From assembly GCA_027019845.1 (NCBI GenBank), contig JALUWE010000452.1, forward strand, positions 1 through 7,630: a DNA stretch of 7,630 nt, in the 5' to 3' direction. The position numbers and the translations under genes are program-made. Below, piece after piece: positions 1 through 5,554 of this stretch. The DNA is from Anaerolineales bacterium. GTDB lineage: Bacteria; Chloroflexota; Anaerolineae; Anaerolineales; JABWBV01. Positions within the stretch are counted from its first letter, which is position 1. The number at the start of each line of letters is the position of its first letter. The notes under the pieces were generated by a model. The model had not been told where the DNA came from. It worked only from the letters and a program-made list of their open reading frames with translations, and ran no database searches.

Positions 1-523
1 TGGCATCGAGGCCGCCATTTCCCCTCTGATGTCTACCTTTAGCGCCAGCCAAAAAATTTCCCGCTATTTGAACATGACCAATCCGAAAAATTTGTTTCTG
101 TTCAGCGGCGCCGAATATGATATGGTCATGTCTCCGGTCGGGGAGGCGTATGCCCTGTTGATCGTGGCCCCTCCCGAATCCGTCACTCACCGGGTTGCTG
201 ACCTCAATCGTCATGTAGCCGACGGGGTAAAGGATTTGCTGGACATTCTTTCCAACATGGGCGTTCCTCTCCACATCCATACAACACTGGAGGCCATCCC
301 TGCGCCAACCACAGCGCAAGAGGAAAAACCCCCGCTCGAAGAAGACGCCCGGTTAGATGAGGATTTCGAGAAACTCTTTACCAAAGCCGCCCAGGAAGCA
401 GAGAAAATCGACCTGGATTCCTTTTGGGAGCCATCTGAAGAAGATTCGAGCGTGCTTACCAGCCGTGACGCTTTGTCCTACGAGCAGGCGCTTCGATTAG
501 GATTGGCGCCTGACGACGAGTAA
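1..523 (+). CDS. 3' end of an unrecognised gene with acidic C-terminal tail (5' partial)
   Basis: The reading frame is open to the left edge (first full codon at base 2) and stops at TAA 521-523, so the true start probably lies outside the window; the ATG at 29 has no ribosome-binding site and is unlikely to be the start. Numbering from that ATG, residues 20-55 (NLFLFSGAEYDMVMSPVGEA and following hydrophobic strand) look like paired beta strands, followed by a helix near residues 58-78. This layout resembles the C-terminal half of a Roadblock/LC7-type domain, but I cannot confirm it. From about residue 98 the chain is very acidic and probably disordered, ending in a short helical patch (SYEQALRLGLAPDDE). 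A Roadblock-like protein would suggest a small-GTPase partner or signalling role, which is only a guess. Confidence that it is a gene is good; its function is unknown. Confidence 0.7.
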   Translation, partial: GIEAAISPLMSTFSASQKISRYLNMTNPKNLFLFSGAEYDMVMSPVGEAYALLIVAPPESVTHRVADLNRHVADGVKDLLDILSNMGVPLHIHTTLEAIPAPTTAQEEKPPLEEDARLDEDFEKLFTKAAQEAEKIDLDSFWEPSEEDSSVLTSRDALSYEQALRLGLAPDDE

Positions 524-526
524 CCA

Positions 527-556
527 TTGTCAGCTTCCATTTGAGTATGATACAAT
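527..556 (+). promoter_or_regulatory. Probable sigma70-type promoter of tRNA-Gln
   Basis: A TTGTCA -35 box (527-532) and a TACAAT -10 box (551-556) are separated by 18 bases. TGA directly before the -10 gives an extended -10 (TGn). Start of transcription would fall near 563, about 20 bases before the tRNA. It lies just after the stop codon of the preceding gene, so the tRNA need not depend on that gene's transcript. Confidence 0.55.
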
Positions 557-561
557 TTGTC

Positions 562-578
562 TGCTCTATCATAGAGCA
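562..578 (+). other. Leader hairpin ahead of tRNA-Gln
   Basis: TGCTCTA (562-568) pairs perfectly with TAGAGCA (572-578) across a 3-base loop. It begins at the predicted transcription start and ends four bases before the tRNA acceptor stem, so it would form the 5' end of the tRNA precursor. A role in 5' processing or stability is inference. Confidence 0.45.
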
Positions 579-581
579 AAT

Positions 582-653
582 TGGGGCGTGGTGCAATCGG
601 CAGCACAGCGGACTTTGGATCCGTTGATCCAGGTTCGAGTCCTGGCGCCCCGG
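582..653 (+). tRNA. trnQ: tRNA-Gln (anticodon TTG)
   Basis: The full cloverleaf can be drawn. The acceptor stem is 582-588 with 646-652: six Watson-Crick pairs plus a weak first U-G pair. The D stem is GTGC/GCAC (591-594/603-606). The anticodon stem is 608-612/620-624 with loop CTTTGGA and anticodon TTG at 615-617. The T arm is CCAGG/CCTGG around TTCGAGT (629-645). The discriminator base is G653. A weak first pair and G73 are typical identity features of bacterial glutamine tRNAs. CCA is not encoded (GTA follows), so it must be added after transcription. The tRNA is 72 bases long with a short variable region. Confidence 0.95.
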
Positions 654-727
654 TAATTTGGGATTGCGGAAACTGTGTCCGACGAAGACCCACACTTACT
701 TTCCAATGTAATTCCAAAAGGTTGACG

Positions 728-771
728 CGAGCATCCGCCTCTAAGCCGGAGGTGGGGTGCTCGTAGTTTTT
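728..771 (+). terminator. Rho-independent terminator or attenuator between tRNA-Gln and glmU
   Basis: CGAGCA (728-733) pairs with TGCTCG (758-763). The stem continues inward through TCC/GGG-type pairs and CCTC/GAGG to a small loop around 743-747, with a bulge in the middle. TAG and a run of five T follow (767-771). It may end the tRNA-Gln transcript, but it stops only 11 bases before the next start codon, leaving no room for a promoter between. It may therefore act as a leader attenuator for the downstream genes. The GGAGG at 748-752, the only purine-rich SD-like sequence nearby, is buried in the stem and is 30 bases from the ATG. Confidence 0.7.
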
Positions 772-782
772 AATCCACACCC

Positions 783-1535
783 ATGAGCACAATTGCAATC
801 ATCCTGGCCGCTGGCAAAGGCACACGTATGCGCTCATCTCTTCCGAAGGTGTTGCATCCCGTGGCCGGCCGGCCGATGGTTTTCTATTCTGTCGAGGCGG
901 CTAGAGCGGCAACAAATCAGAAACCGGTTCTGATCGTCGGTCATGGCGCACAACAAGTCAAAGAGACGATTGGAGAAGCCGCCGAGTACGTCCATCAGCA
1001 CGAGCAACTGGGTACGGGCCACGCCGTTCGGCAGGCCGAAAGGCACCTAAAAGGAAAAGCCGATCACGTGCTTGTGATCAGCGCCGATATGCCCCTGCTT
1101 GCCAGCGCGACATTGCGCCAACTGATCAGCACCCACAAGTCCTTTCCGGGGCCGATCACCATGCTCACCGTCCTGGCAGAAGACCCCCGCGGCTTTGGCC
1201 GCGTCTTGCGAGACCAGGAAAACAACGTGATCGCCATCGTAGAAGAAGCGGATGCCACCCCAGAGCAGTTGGCGATTCGGGAATTGAACGCCGGGGCATA
1301 TTGCTTTTCATCCGGCTGGCTCTGGGATGCTCTGGCGCGCATCGAAGTTTCCCCCAAAGGCGAATATTACCTCACCGATCTGGTCGAGATCGCCGTAGCG
1401 GATGGATTACCCGTACAGGCCATCATCGCCTCCGACCCCACGGAGACGCTCGGCATCAATACGCGAGAACATTTAGCCGAAGCCAATGCGATCATGGCTA
1501 CCCGACTGAAATACAACCCAACTCTCTCCCCATAA
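783..1535 (+). CDS. glmU: GlmU-type N-acetylglucosamine-1-phosphate uridylyltransferase, single domain
   Basis: This 250-residue nucleotidyltransferase probably makes UDP-GlcNAc from UTP and GlcNAc-1-phosphate in the cytoplasm, for peptidoglycan and glycan precursors. The GT-A Rossmann domain is complete. It has the nucleotide loop LAAGKGTRM (8-16), K22 in SLPKVLH, QLGTGHA (75-81), the metal Asp102 in SADMPLL, GFGR (137-140), Glu154, Asn169, K192-GEYYLTD, and Asn226 in GINTREHL. These line up with the uridylyltransferase half of E. coli GlmU. The left-handed beta-helix acetyltransferase half (about 200 residues) is absent, and only 40 non-coding bases separate the stop from the next gene, so there is no leftover of it. 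The acetyltransferase step must be encoded elsewhere, or the substrate differs: other sugar-1-phosphate uridylyl/thymidylyltransferases share this fold. In-frame TAA at 771-773 fixes ATG 783 as the first start, with no SD sequence before it. First gene of a likely three-gene unit. Confidence 0.85.
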   Translation: MSTIAIILAAGKGTRMRSSLPKVLHPVAGRPMVFYSVEAARAATNQKPVLIVGHGAQQVKETIGEAAEYVHQHEQLGTGHAVRQAERHLKGKADHVLVISADMPLLASATLRQLISTHKSFPGPITMLTVLAEDPRGFGRVLRDQENNVIAIVEEADATPEQLAIRELNAGAYCFSSGWLWDALARIEVSPKGEYYLTDLVEIAVADGLPVQAIIASDPTETLGINTREHLAEANAIMATRLKYNPTLSP

Positions 1536-1575
1536 AATCAACCACCACACTCTTCTACTGTTTTCGTTTTTCATA

Positions 1576-2865
1576 GTGACCCCCTCGTATTTCTTCCTTT
1601 TCCTCCTGCTGGTAGCTTTAGCCCTGAATTTACTCCTCACGGCGACAAAAACTGGATTTTCGAATGCTCGTCTGCCGCGTTTATTAGCTTTGGGCGAGCG
1701 AATGGAGCGACCCACCTCAAAAACTGTCGAGCTTCTCAATCAAAGACCTCGTCTGGGAATCAGTCTCCAGATCAGCCATGTGATCTTGCGATTTTTGACT
1801 GCCGGTTTTGCCATTGGGGTGTTCATGTCCTGGACTCAATCCAGCGCACAGACCACGGCGATTGTCATTTCTCTGGTTCTGGCGGCGATCACGCTTTCCC
1901 TATTTGAACAATTCATTGAAAATCGCGTCCTCCATGCGCCTGAGCTTTGGGCCTTGCGCCTGACGAAGTTTACCCGCCTGTTTTTGGGCTTTTTCGCACC
2001 TGTGCTGGCCCTGCCTCTCTTCGTCTCCAGGGTCATTTCGCCTGGAACCGAGCGTTTTTACAGCGTCACAGAGGACGAGCTTCAGAAACTTCTCGATGCC
2101 GGGCAAGCAGAAGGGGTGTTGGAGCTTGACGAACGGGAAATGATCAAGTCCGTTTTCCAATTTCGGGACACGGTGGTACGCGAGATCATGGTCCCCCGCA
2201 TCGATGTGCTGGCATTCAATGTCCATACGCCCATTTTGGATGCCGTAGATGCCATGTTGCAGTCGGGCTATTCCCGCGTTCCTGTGTTCGAAAAGAGCAT
2301 CGACTCCATTATCGGAATCCTGTACGTAAAAGATTTGCTACGGCTCTGCCGGGAGGGGAAGTTCGAGGGCACGCTCCACGGAAAATTGCGCCCGGCTTAC
2401 TTCGTTCCCGAGACAAAAAAGGTGGATGAATTGCTGGCTGAGATGCAAGAACGGCGGTCTCACATCGCTATCGTGGTGGACGAATATGGCGGCGTGGCAG
2501 GATTGGTCACCCTGGAAGACATTGTCGAAGAATTGGTCGGCGAGATACAGGATGAATACGACCAAGCAGAAGAAGAAATGTACCGGCAAGTAGACGAAAA
2601 CGAATATGTCTTCCAGGCCAGAATCGATCTGGATGATTTCAACGAAATCATGCATTGCAACTTATCTAAGGAGGATGCCGAGACGTTGGGCGGCTTGATT
2701 TATAGCAGGGTGGGGAGAGTTCCCAAAAGCGGCGAAGCCATCCAGGCTGATGATATACTATTGACGGTTGAACAGGTAAGCGGGCGACGTATTCGCAAAG
2801 TGCGGGCGCAGCGCGCTCCAAAACCGATACAAAACAACAAAGCAAACCACCATGTTGACCAATGA
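1576..2865 (+). CDS. CNNM/CBS-domain membrane protein of the hemolysin C / CorC family
   Basis: This 429-residue inner-membrane protein belongs to a family linked to magnesium, cobalt or other divalent-cation export and homeostasis. The N-terminal DUF21/CNNM membrane region carries hydrophobic segments near residues 5-24, 64-85, 92-112 and 134-152. A tandem CBS pair follows: the first about 202-258 (VPRIDVLAF, SRVPVFEK, IIGILYVKDLL), the second about 272-330 (HIAIVVDEYGGVAGLVTLED, then IVEELVGEIQDE). A CorC_HlyC domain lies at about 343-408 (DLDDFNEIM, ETLGGLIYSRVGRVP, GEAI). The tail is basic and low in complexity. The GTG at 1576 is chosen because the first membrane segment begins right after it and the first internal Met is residue 43, beyond that segment. 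No SD sequence is visible. It follows glmU by 40 bases and overlaps cdd by 14. The hemolysin name is historical; lytic activity is not implied. Confidence 0.9.
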   Translation: MTPSYFFLFLLLVALALNLLLTATKTGFSNARLPRLLALGERMERPTSKTVELLNQRPRLGISLQISHVILRFLTAGFAIGVFMSWTQSSAQTTAIVISLVLAAITLSLFEQFIENRVLHAPELWALRLTKFTRLFLGFFAPVLALPLFVSRVISPGTERFYSVTEDELQKLLDAGQAEGVLELDEREMIKSVFQFRDTVVREIMVPRIDVLAFNVHTPILDAVDAMLQSGYSRVPVFEKSIDSIIGILYVKDLLRLCREGKFEGTLHGKLRPAYFVPETKKVDELLAEMQERRSHIAIVVDEYGGVAGLVTLEDIVEELVGEIQDEYDQAEEEMYRQVDENEYVFQARIDLDDFNEIMHCNLSKEDAETLGGLIYSRVGRVPKSGEAIQADDILLTVEQVSGRRIRKVRAQRAPKPIQNNKANHHVDQ

Positions 2866-3274
2866 CCAACGCCATACCTTGATCCAAATTGCCAACAACG
2901 CCCGAAAATGGTCCTACGCGCCCTATTCGAAATACCACGTAGGCGCCGCGCTGCTTACCTCTTCTGGCCGGATTTACGAGGGCATCAACATCGAAAATGC
3001 GGCTTACCCCTCCAGCATGTGCGCTGAACGCGTCGCCATTTTCAAAGCGGTTTCTGAAGGCGAGCGAGACTTCGAAGCCATCGCCATCGTGACGGAGAAT
3101 GGCGGCAGCCCCTGCGGCGCCTGCCGCCAGGTTTTGTCCGAATTCAGCCCAGATACCATCGTCATCGTTGCCAACCGGCAAGAGCACGTCCTGCTGGAAA
3201 CTTCGCTGCGGGATTTGCTGCCGTACGCGTTTCAGCCCGGCGATCTTGCCATACCTTCAACCGATGATCTCTAA
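2852..3274 (+). CDS. cdd: Cytidine deaminase
   Basis: This 140-residue enzyme hydrolyses cytidine and deoxycytidine to uridine and deoxyuridine in pyrimidine salvage. It has the length of the small homotetrameric class. The zinc site is complete: Cys57 and the catalytic Glu59 in CAER, Cys88 and Cys91 in PCGACRQ. Substrate-binding segments are also present: Y22-APYSKYHVGAAL near the N terminus and NIENAAYPSSM (46-56). The start overlaps the end of the CNNM/CBS gene by 14 bases and there is no SD sequence, so translation is probably coupled to the upstream gene. In several bacteria cdd sits near CorC-type and era/ybeY genes, so the pairing is not surprising. The stop codon touches the edge of a MITE-like repeat. 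Confidence 0.96.
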   Translation: MLTNDQRHTLIQIANNARKWSYAPYSKYHVGAALLTSSGRIYEGINIENAAYPSSMCAERVAIFKAVSEGERDFEAIAIVTENGGSPCGACRQVLSEFSPDTIVIVANRQEHVLLETSLRDLLPYAFQPGDLAIPSTDDL

Positions 3275-3427
3275 ATTGTAGGACTTACGCACTTGAAAAG
3301 TCACACCCGGACCTCACAGGTCTCAAAGCGCATGGAGACGCCCGGATGCAATCTATTTTGGGTAAAATCTTCCCGCATCGTGTGGTAGTAGACCTGTGAG
3401 GTCTCCACTGCGTAAGTACTGTCAATT
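3274..3427. mobile_element. MITE-like element with nested inverted repeats
   Basis: Two sets of inverted repeats are nested. Outer arms ACTTACGCA (3283-3291) and TGCGTAAGT (3409-3417) match perfectly. Beyond them AATTG (3274-3278) and CAATT (3423-3427) also match, offset by one base. The inner arms are 14 bases and perfect: GACCTCACAGGTCT (3310-3323) with AGACCTGTGAGGTC (3390-3403); each inner arm is itself a short palindrome. The 66 bases between the inner arms show no coding capacity. No transposase is present, so it would be non-autonomous. No target-site duplication is certain, so boundaries are approximate. It fills the first half of the 313-base gap between cdd and the phosphoesterase gene. 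Confidence 0.6.
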
Positions 3428-3482
3428 ACAGGCGCGCCTCGAACTATTGTACAAATTCAACACATTCTATCGTCAAAAAAAT

Positions 3483-3488
3483 TATAAT
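3483..3488 (+). promoter_or_regulatory. Consensus -10 box upstream of the phosphoesterase gene
   Basis: TATAAT at 3483-3488 is a perfect -10 hexamer in an A/T-rich stretch, about 100 bases before the start codon at 3588. No good -35 lies 16-18 bases upstream (3460-3466 reads ACACATT); TTCAAC at 3456-3461 is too far. An activator-dependent promoter is possible. The palindrome that follows begins on its last base. Confidence 0.4.
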
Positions 3489-3518
3489 TCCATTAGAGCG
3501 AGTCTCGCTCTAATGGAA
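3488..3518. repeat. 31-base perfect palindrome overlapping the predicted transcription start
   Basis: Fifteen-base arms (3488-3502 and 3504-3518) are perfect reverse complements around a single central T (3503). Each half contains ATTAGAGCGAG or its complement. It starts on the last base of the TATAAT box, so it would cover positions from about -7 to +24, a classic operator position. It could instead be an extragenic palindromic repeat that happens to land here, or an RNA hairpin at the mRNA 5' end. No T run follows, so a terminator on the + strand is unlikely. The rest of the gap (3519-3576) shows nothing recognisable. Confidence 0.6.
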
Positions 3519-3587
3519 ATGCCCCGCTATATCCTCAAGACGCCTTGTCCCGCCGGTAGCCCATCTCATCTTCTCAAGAAGTGATCT

Positions 3588-4316
3588 ATGCGCATTTTGG
3601 TGATTTCAGATATCCATGCAAATATGACCGCTCTGGAAACCGTCTTGAAAGATGCAGAGAATTTTGACGCGGTTTGGTGTTTGGGCGATCTCGTCGGATA
3701 TGGGCCAGACCCCAATGAATGTGTCGAGTGTATACGCAACCTCCCTGAATTGGTTTGTCTCATTGGCAACCATGATGCAGCAGTCGTCAATCAACTGGAC
3801 GCGTCTACTTTCAACCCAGAAGCGCGCAGGTCCATTGAATGGACCCAAGAGCAACTGACCGCCGAGAATCTGGAGTACCTCTCGCAGTTGCGCAATCGAA
3901 TTGTGCTCAATCAGGTAACGCTGGTACACGGCAGCCCGCGCAGCCCCACCTTCGAATATCTGCTCGATACCTATTTGGCGACCATCAATTTCGCCTATTT
4001 CGAGACCCCTTACTGTTTCGTCGGACACACCCACCTGCCGGTTCAATATCTGCTTGGCAACGGCCAGGGATTCGCTCGCCTACAAATTCCCCCCGAAAAC
4101 AAAGCTATTCGCATGGTATCGCGCTCCATTTTCAATCCCGGTTCCGTAGGCCAGCCGCGCGATCGTGATCCGCGCGCCTCCTATGCTTTTTTTGATCCTG
4201 AAAACGAAACCTGGGAATACCGGCGGATATCCTACGATATCAAGGCTGTACAACAGCGTATGAGGGCCGCATCCCTCCCCGAGCGCCACATTCAACGCCT
4301 GACAGGGGGCTGGTAA
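3588..4316 (+). CDS. Calcineurin-like metallophosphoesterase (YfcE/MJ0936-like)
   Basis: This 242-residue protein is a cytoplasmic two-metal phosphoesterase; the family hydrolyses phosphodiesters or phosphomonoesters, and the substrate cannot be read from sequence. All signature motifs are present in order: D8-x-H10 (SDIHAN), GDLVGYGPDP with Asp34, GNHDAA with Asn61-His62, VHGSPR with His114, GHTHLP with His147 and His149, and NPGSVGQPRDRDPRASY (183-199), typical of the small stand-alone bacterial and archaeal members. No signal peptide or membrane segment. The start fits the family, where the first metal motif lies within the first ten residues. A moderate SD, AAGAAGTGAT, lies just upstream (3576-3585). 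The gene is monocistronic: it has its own upstream control region and a strong terminator nine bases after its stop. Confidence 0.92.
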   Translation: MRILVISDIHANMTALETVLKDAENFDAVWCLGDLVGYGPDPNECVECIRNLPELVCLIGNHDAAVVNQLDASTFNPEARRSIEWTQEQLTAENLEYLSQLRNRIVLNQVTLVHGSPRSPTFEYLLDTYLATINFAYFETPYCFVGHTHLPVQYLLGNGQGFARLQIPPENKAIRMVSRSIFNPGSVGQPRDRDPRASYAFFDPENETWEYRRISYDIKAVQQRMRAASLPERHIQRLTGGW

Positions 4317-4324
4317 ATACGCCC

Positions 4325-4352
4325 AACTTCCGAAAATCTCGGAAGTTTTTTT
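4325..4352 (+). terminator. Rho-independent terminator after the phosphoesterase gene
   Basis: A 9-bp perfect stem, AACTTCCGA (4325-4333) with TCGGAAGTT (4339-4347), encloses a 5-base loop and runs straight into seven T (4346-4352). It starts nine bases after the stop codon. Confidence 0.92.
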
Positions 4353-4427
4353 GTCTGACATGGGAACTCTCTCCGGTACGCTGGCGTTACAAACCTACCT
4401 GACCTGAATTGCGGATAACGATGGAGG

Positions 4428-4496
4428 TTGTCATGGCGAGAGTGCAACGCACCCTGTTTCACTCGCACTCGACCAGCAGGCGGTTCGCAATGACAA
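4428..4496. repeat. Small palindromic repeat of the GTCATTGCGA type
   Basis: TTGTCATGGCGA (4428-4439) and TCGCAATGACAA (4485-4496) are inverted repeats with one mismatch, bounding a 69-base element. Inside are further complementary patches, GAGTGC/GCACTC (4440-4445 and 4465-4470) and CGAGTG-like pieces. From memory, repeats ending in GTCATTGCGA are scattered through many environmental bacterial genomes, so this is probably a multi-copy non-coding element. It lies in the leader of the lipoprotein gene, 65 bases before its start codon. Confidence 0.6.
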
Positions 4497-4546
4497 TTCC
4501 AAAGGAGTGCTTTTACCCAAAGCTCAGGTTACCTGAACGCCAAACC

Positions 4547-4554
4547 GAGAGGAG
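4547..4554 (+). promoter_or_regulatory. Strong ribosome-binding site that decides the lipoprotein start
   Basis: GAGAGGAG at 4547-4554 lies 7 bases before ATG 4562. It is the best SD sequence in the window. It selects ATG 4562 over upstream in-frame starts that would translate through the palindromic repeat. Confidence 0.85.
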
Positions 4555-4561
4555 AAAAACC

Positions 4562-5497
4562 ATGAAGAAGCTCATCACCTCCCTGATCGCCCTCACCCTG
4601 CTGCTGGCTGCGTGCAGCGCTGCCTCGTCCCCCTCTCAGCCGGAACTACTGTACGCGCCCGAGCCAGGGGGCGGCGAAGTGTACGTCGAAGAAGTCGTCG
4701 AAGCTGAAGCAAAAACCCTCCAGGTCGCCAGGGACCCCATCGCCCAGGACAGCACAGTGGAAACCGGGGAACGCCTGGTCATCAAAAACGCCGATCTCTC
4801 CATCGCGGTCAAAGACCCGCTCGAAACCATGCAATCCATCCTGAACTTGGCCGATCAAATGGGCGGATTCGTGGTTTCCTCCAACCTGTATTACACCACC
4901 CTGGAAAACGGCGCGGAGGTCCCGCAGGCCGACGTCACCATCCGCGTGCCCGCCGACCGGCTGGACGAAGCCCTGGCCAAAATCGAATCCGGCGCGGGCC
5001 GCATTCTCTCCAAGAACATCTCCGGCCAGGACGTCACCCAGGAATACACCGACCTGCAATCCCGCCTGCGCAACCTGCAAGAGGCCGAAACCCAGCTCCA
5101 GCAAATCATGGATGAAGCCAAAGACACCGAAGATGTGCTCAACGTGTACAACCAGTTGGTCAACATCCGCGAGCAAATCGAGATCATCCAGGGACGCATC
5201 CAGTATTTCGAGCAATCCGCGGCCTTCTCGGCCATCAGTGTGATCATTCTGGCAGACGAGGCCGTGCAGCCGATCACCATTGGCGGCTGGCAGCCCGTGG
5301 GCGTTGCCAAAGACGCCATCCAGGCGCTGCTCAACACCCTCACCACTCTGGCGAACGCGGCCATCTGGCTGGCGCTGTACGTGCTCCCGGTGCTGGTCGT
5401 CCTCTACATCCCCGCCCGCCTAATCTGGGCAGCCATCCGACGCTGGCGCGCCTCCCAACGCCAGAAAACGGCTGCCCCCCCTGCTGCGGACCGCTGA
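4562..5497 (+). CDS. DUF4349-family lipoprotein with C-terminal membrane anchor
   Basis: This is a 311-residue exported protein of unknown function. A lipoprotein signal peptide (KK at 2-3, hydrophobic core 4-15) ends in the lipobox LAAC with Cys18 as the lipidated residue. An acidic linker follows (19-65). The DUF4349 region spans about 70-235: it opens with RLVIKNADLSIAVKDP, continues with QMGGFVVSSN and DVTIRVPADRLDEAL, and has a long helical, probably coiled-coil segment (about 160-218) rich in Gln and Glu before the last strand AAFSAISVIILADE. A transmembrane helix at about 258-285 leads to a basic tail (RLIWAAIRRWRASQR). The protein is thus held at both ends, with the folded domain outside. 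Family members are found in many Gram-positive and Chloroflexota genomes; their role is not known to me. An extension to a TTG at 4409 was rejected because it crosses a repeat and lacks an SD sequence. Confidence 0.92.
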   Translation: MKKLITSLIALTLLLAACSAASSPSQPELLYAPEPGGGEVYVEEVVEAEAKTLQVARDPIAQDSTVETGERLVIKNADLSIAVKDPLETMQSILNLADQMGGFVVSSNLYYTTLENGAEVPQADVTIRVPADRLDEALAKIESGAGRILSKNISGQDVTQEYTDLQSRLRNLQEAETQLQQIMDEAKDTEDVLNVYNQLVNIREQIEIIQGRIQYFEQSAAFSAISVIILADEAVQPITIGGWQPVGVAKDAIQALLNTLTTLANAAIWLALYVLPVLVVLYIPARLIWAAIRRWRASQRQKTAAPPAADR

Positions 5498-5513
5498 TCT
5501 CCCCCGGCTACAC

Positions 5514-5554
5514 AAAGACCTCACAGGTGCCCAAACCCTGCGAGGTCTTTTTTT
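5514..5554. terminator. Rho-independent terminator between convergent genes
   Basis: AAAGACCTC (5514-5522) pairs with GAGGTCTTT (5542-5550). After one mismatch, CAGG (5524-5527) pairs with CCTG (5537-5540), and the loop is about 8 bases. Seven T follow (5548-5554). It ends the lipoprotein gene 16 bases after its stop. The symmetrical A/T flanks (AAA before, TTT after) may let it also stop transcripts from the minus-strand gene, though that side has a poorer T run. The first arm shares AGACCTCACAGGT with the MITE-like element at 3274-3427. Confidence 0.85.

Noticed and set aside
654..782. T-box or other named riboswitch between tRNA-Gln and glmU
   Set aside because: A terminator hairpin is present, but no T-box consensus bulge or other recognisable aptamer core is seen in the 75 bases before it.
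3396..3584. Small plus-strand protein gene before the phosphoesterase
   Set aside because: The frame runs through the MITE-like arm and the 31-base palindrome and has no SD or recognisable features.
4409..4561. TTG start at 4409 for the lipoprotein
   Set aside because: It crosses a palindromic repeat, has no SD, and would bury the lipoprotein signal peptide inside the protein.
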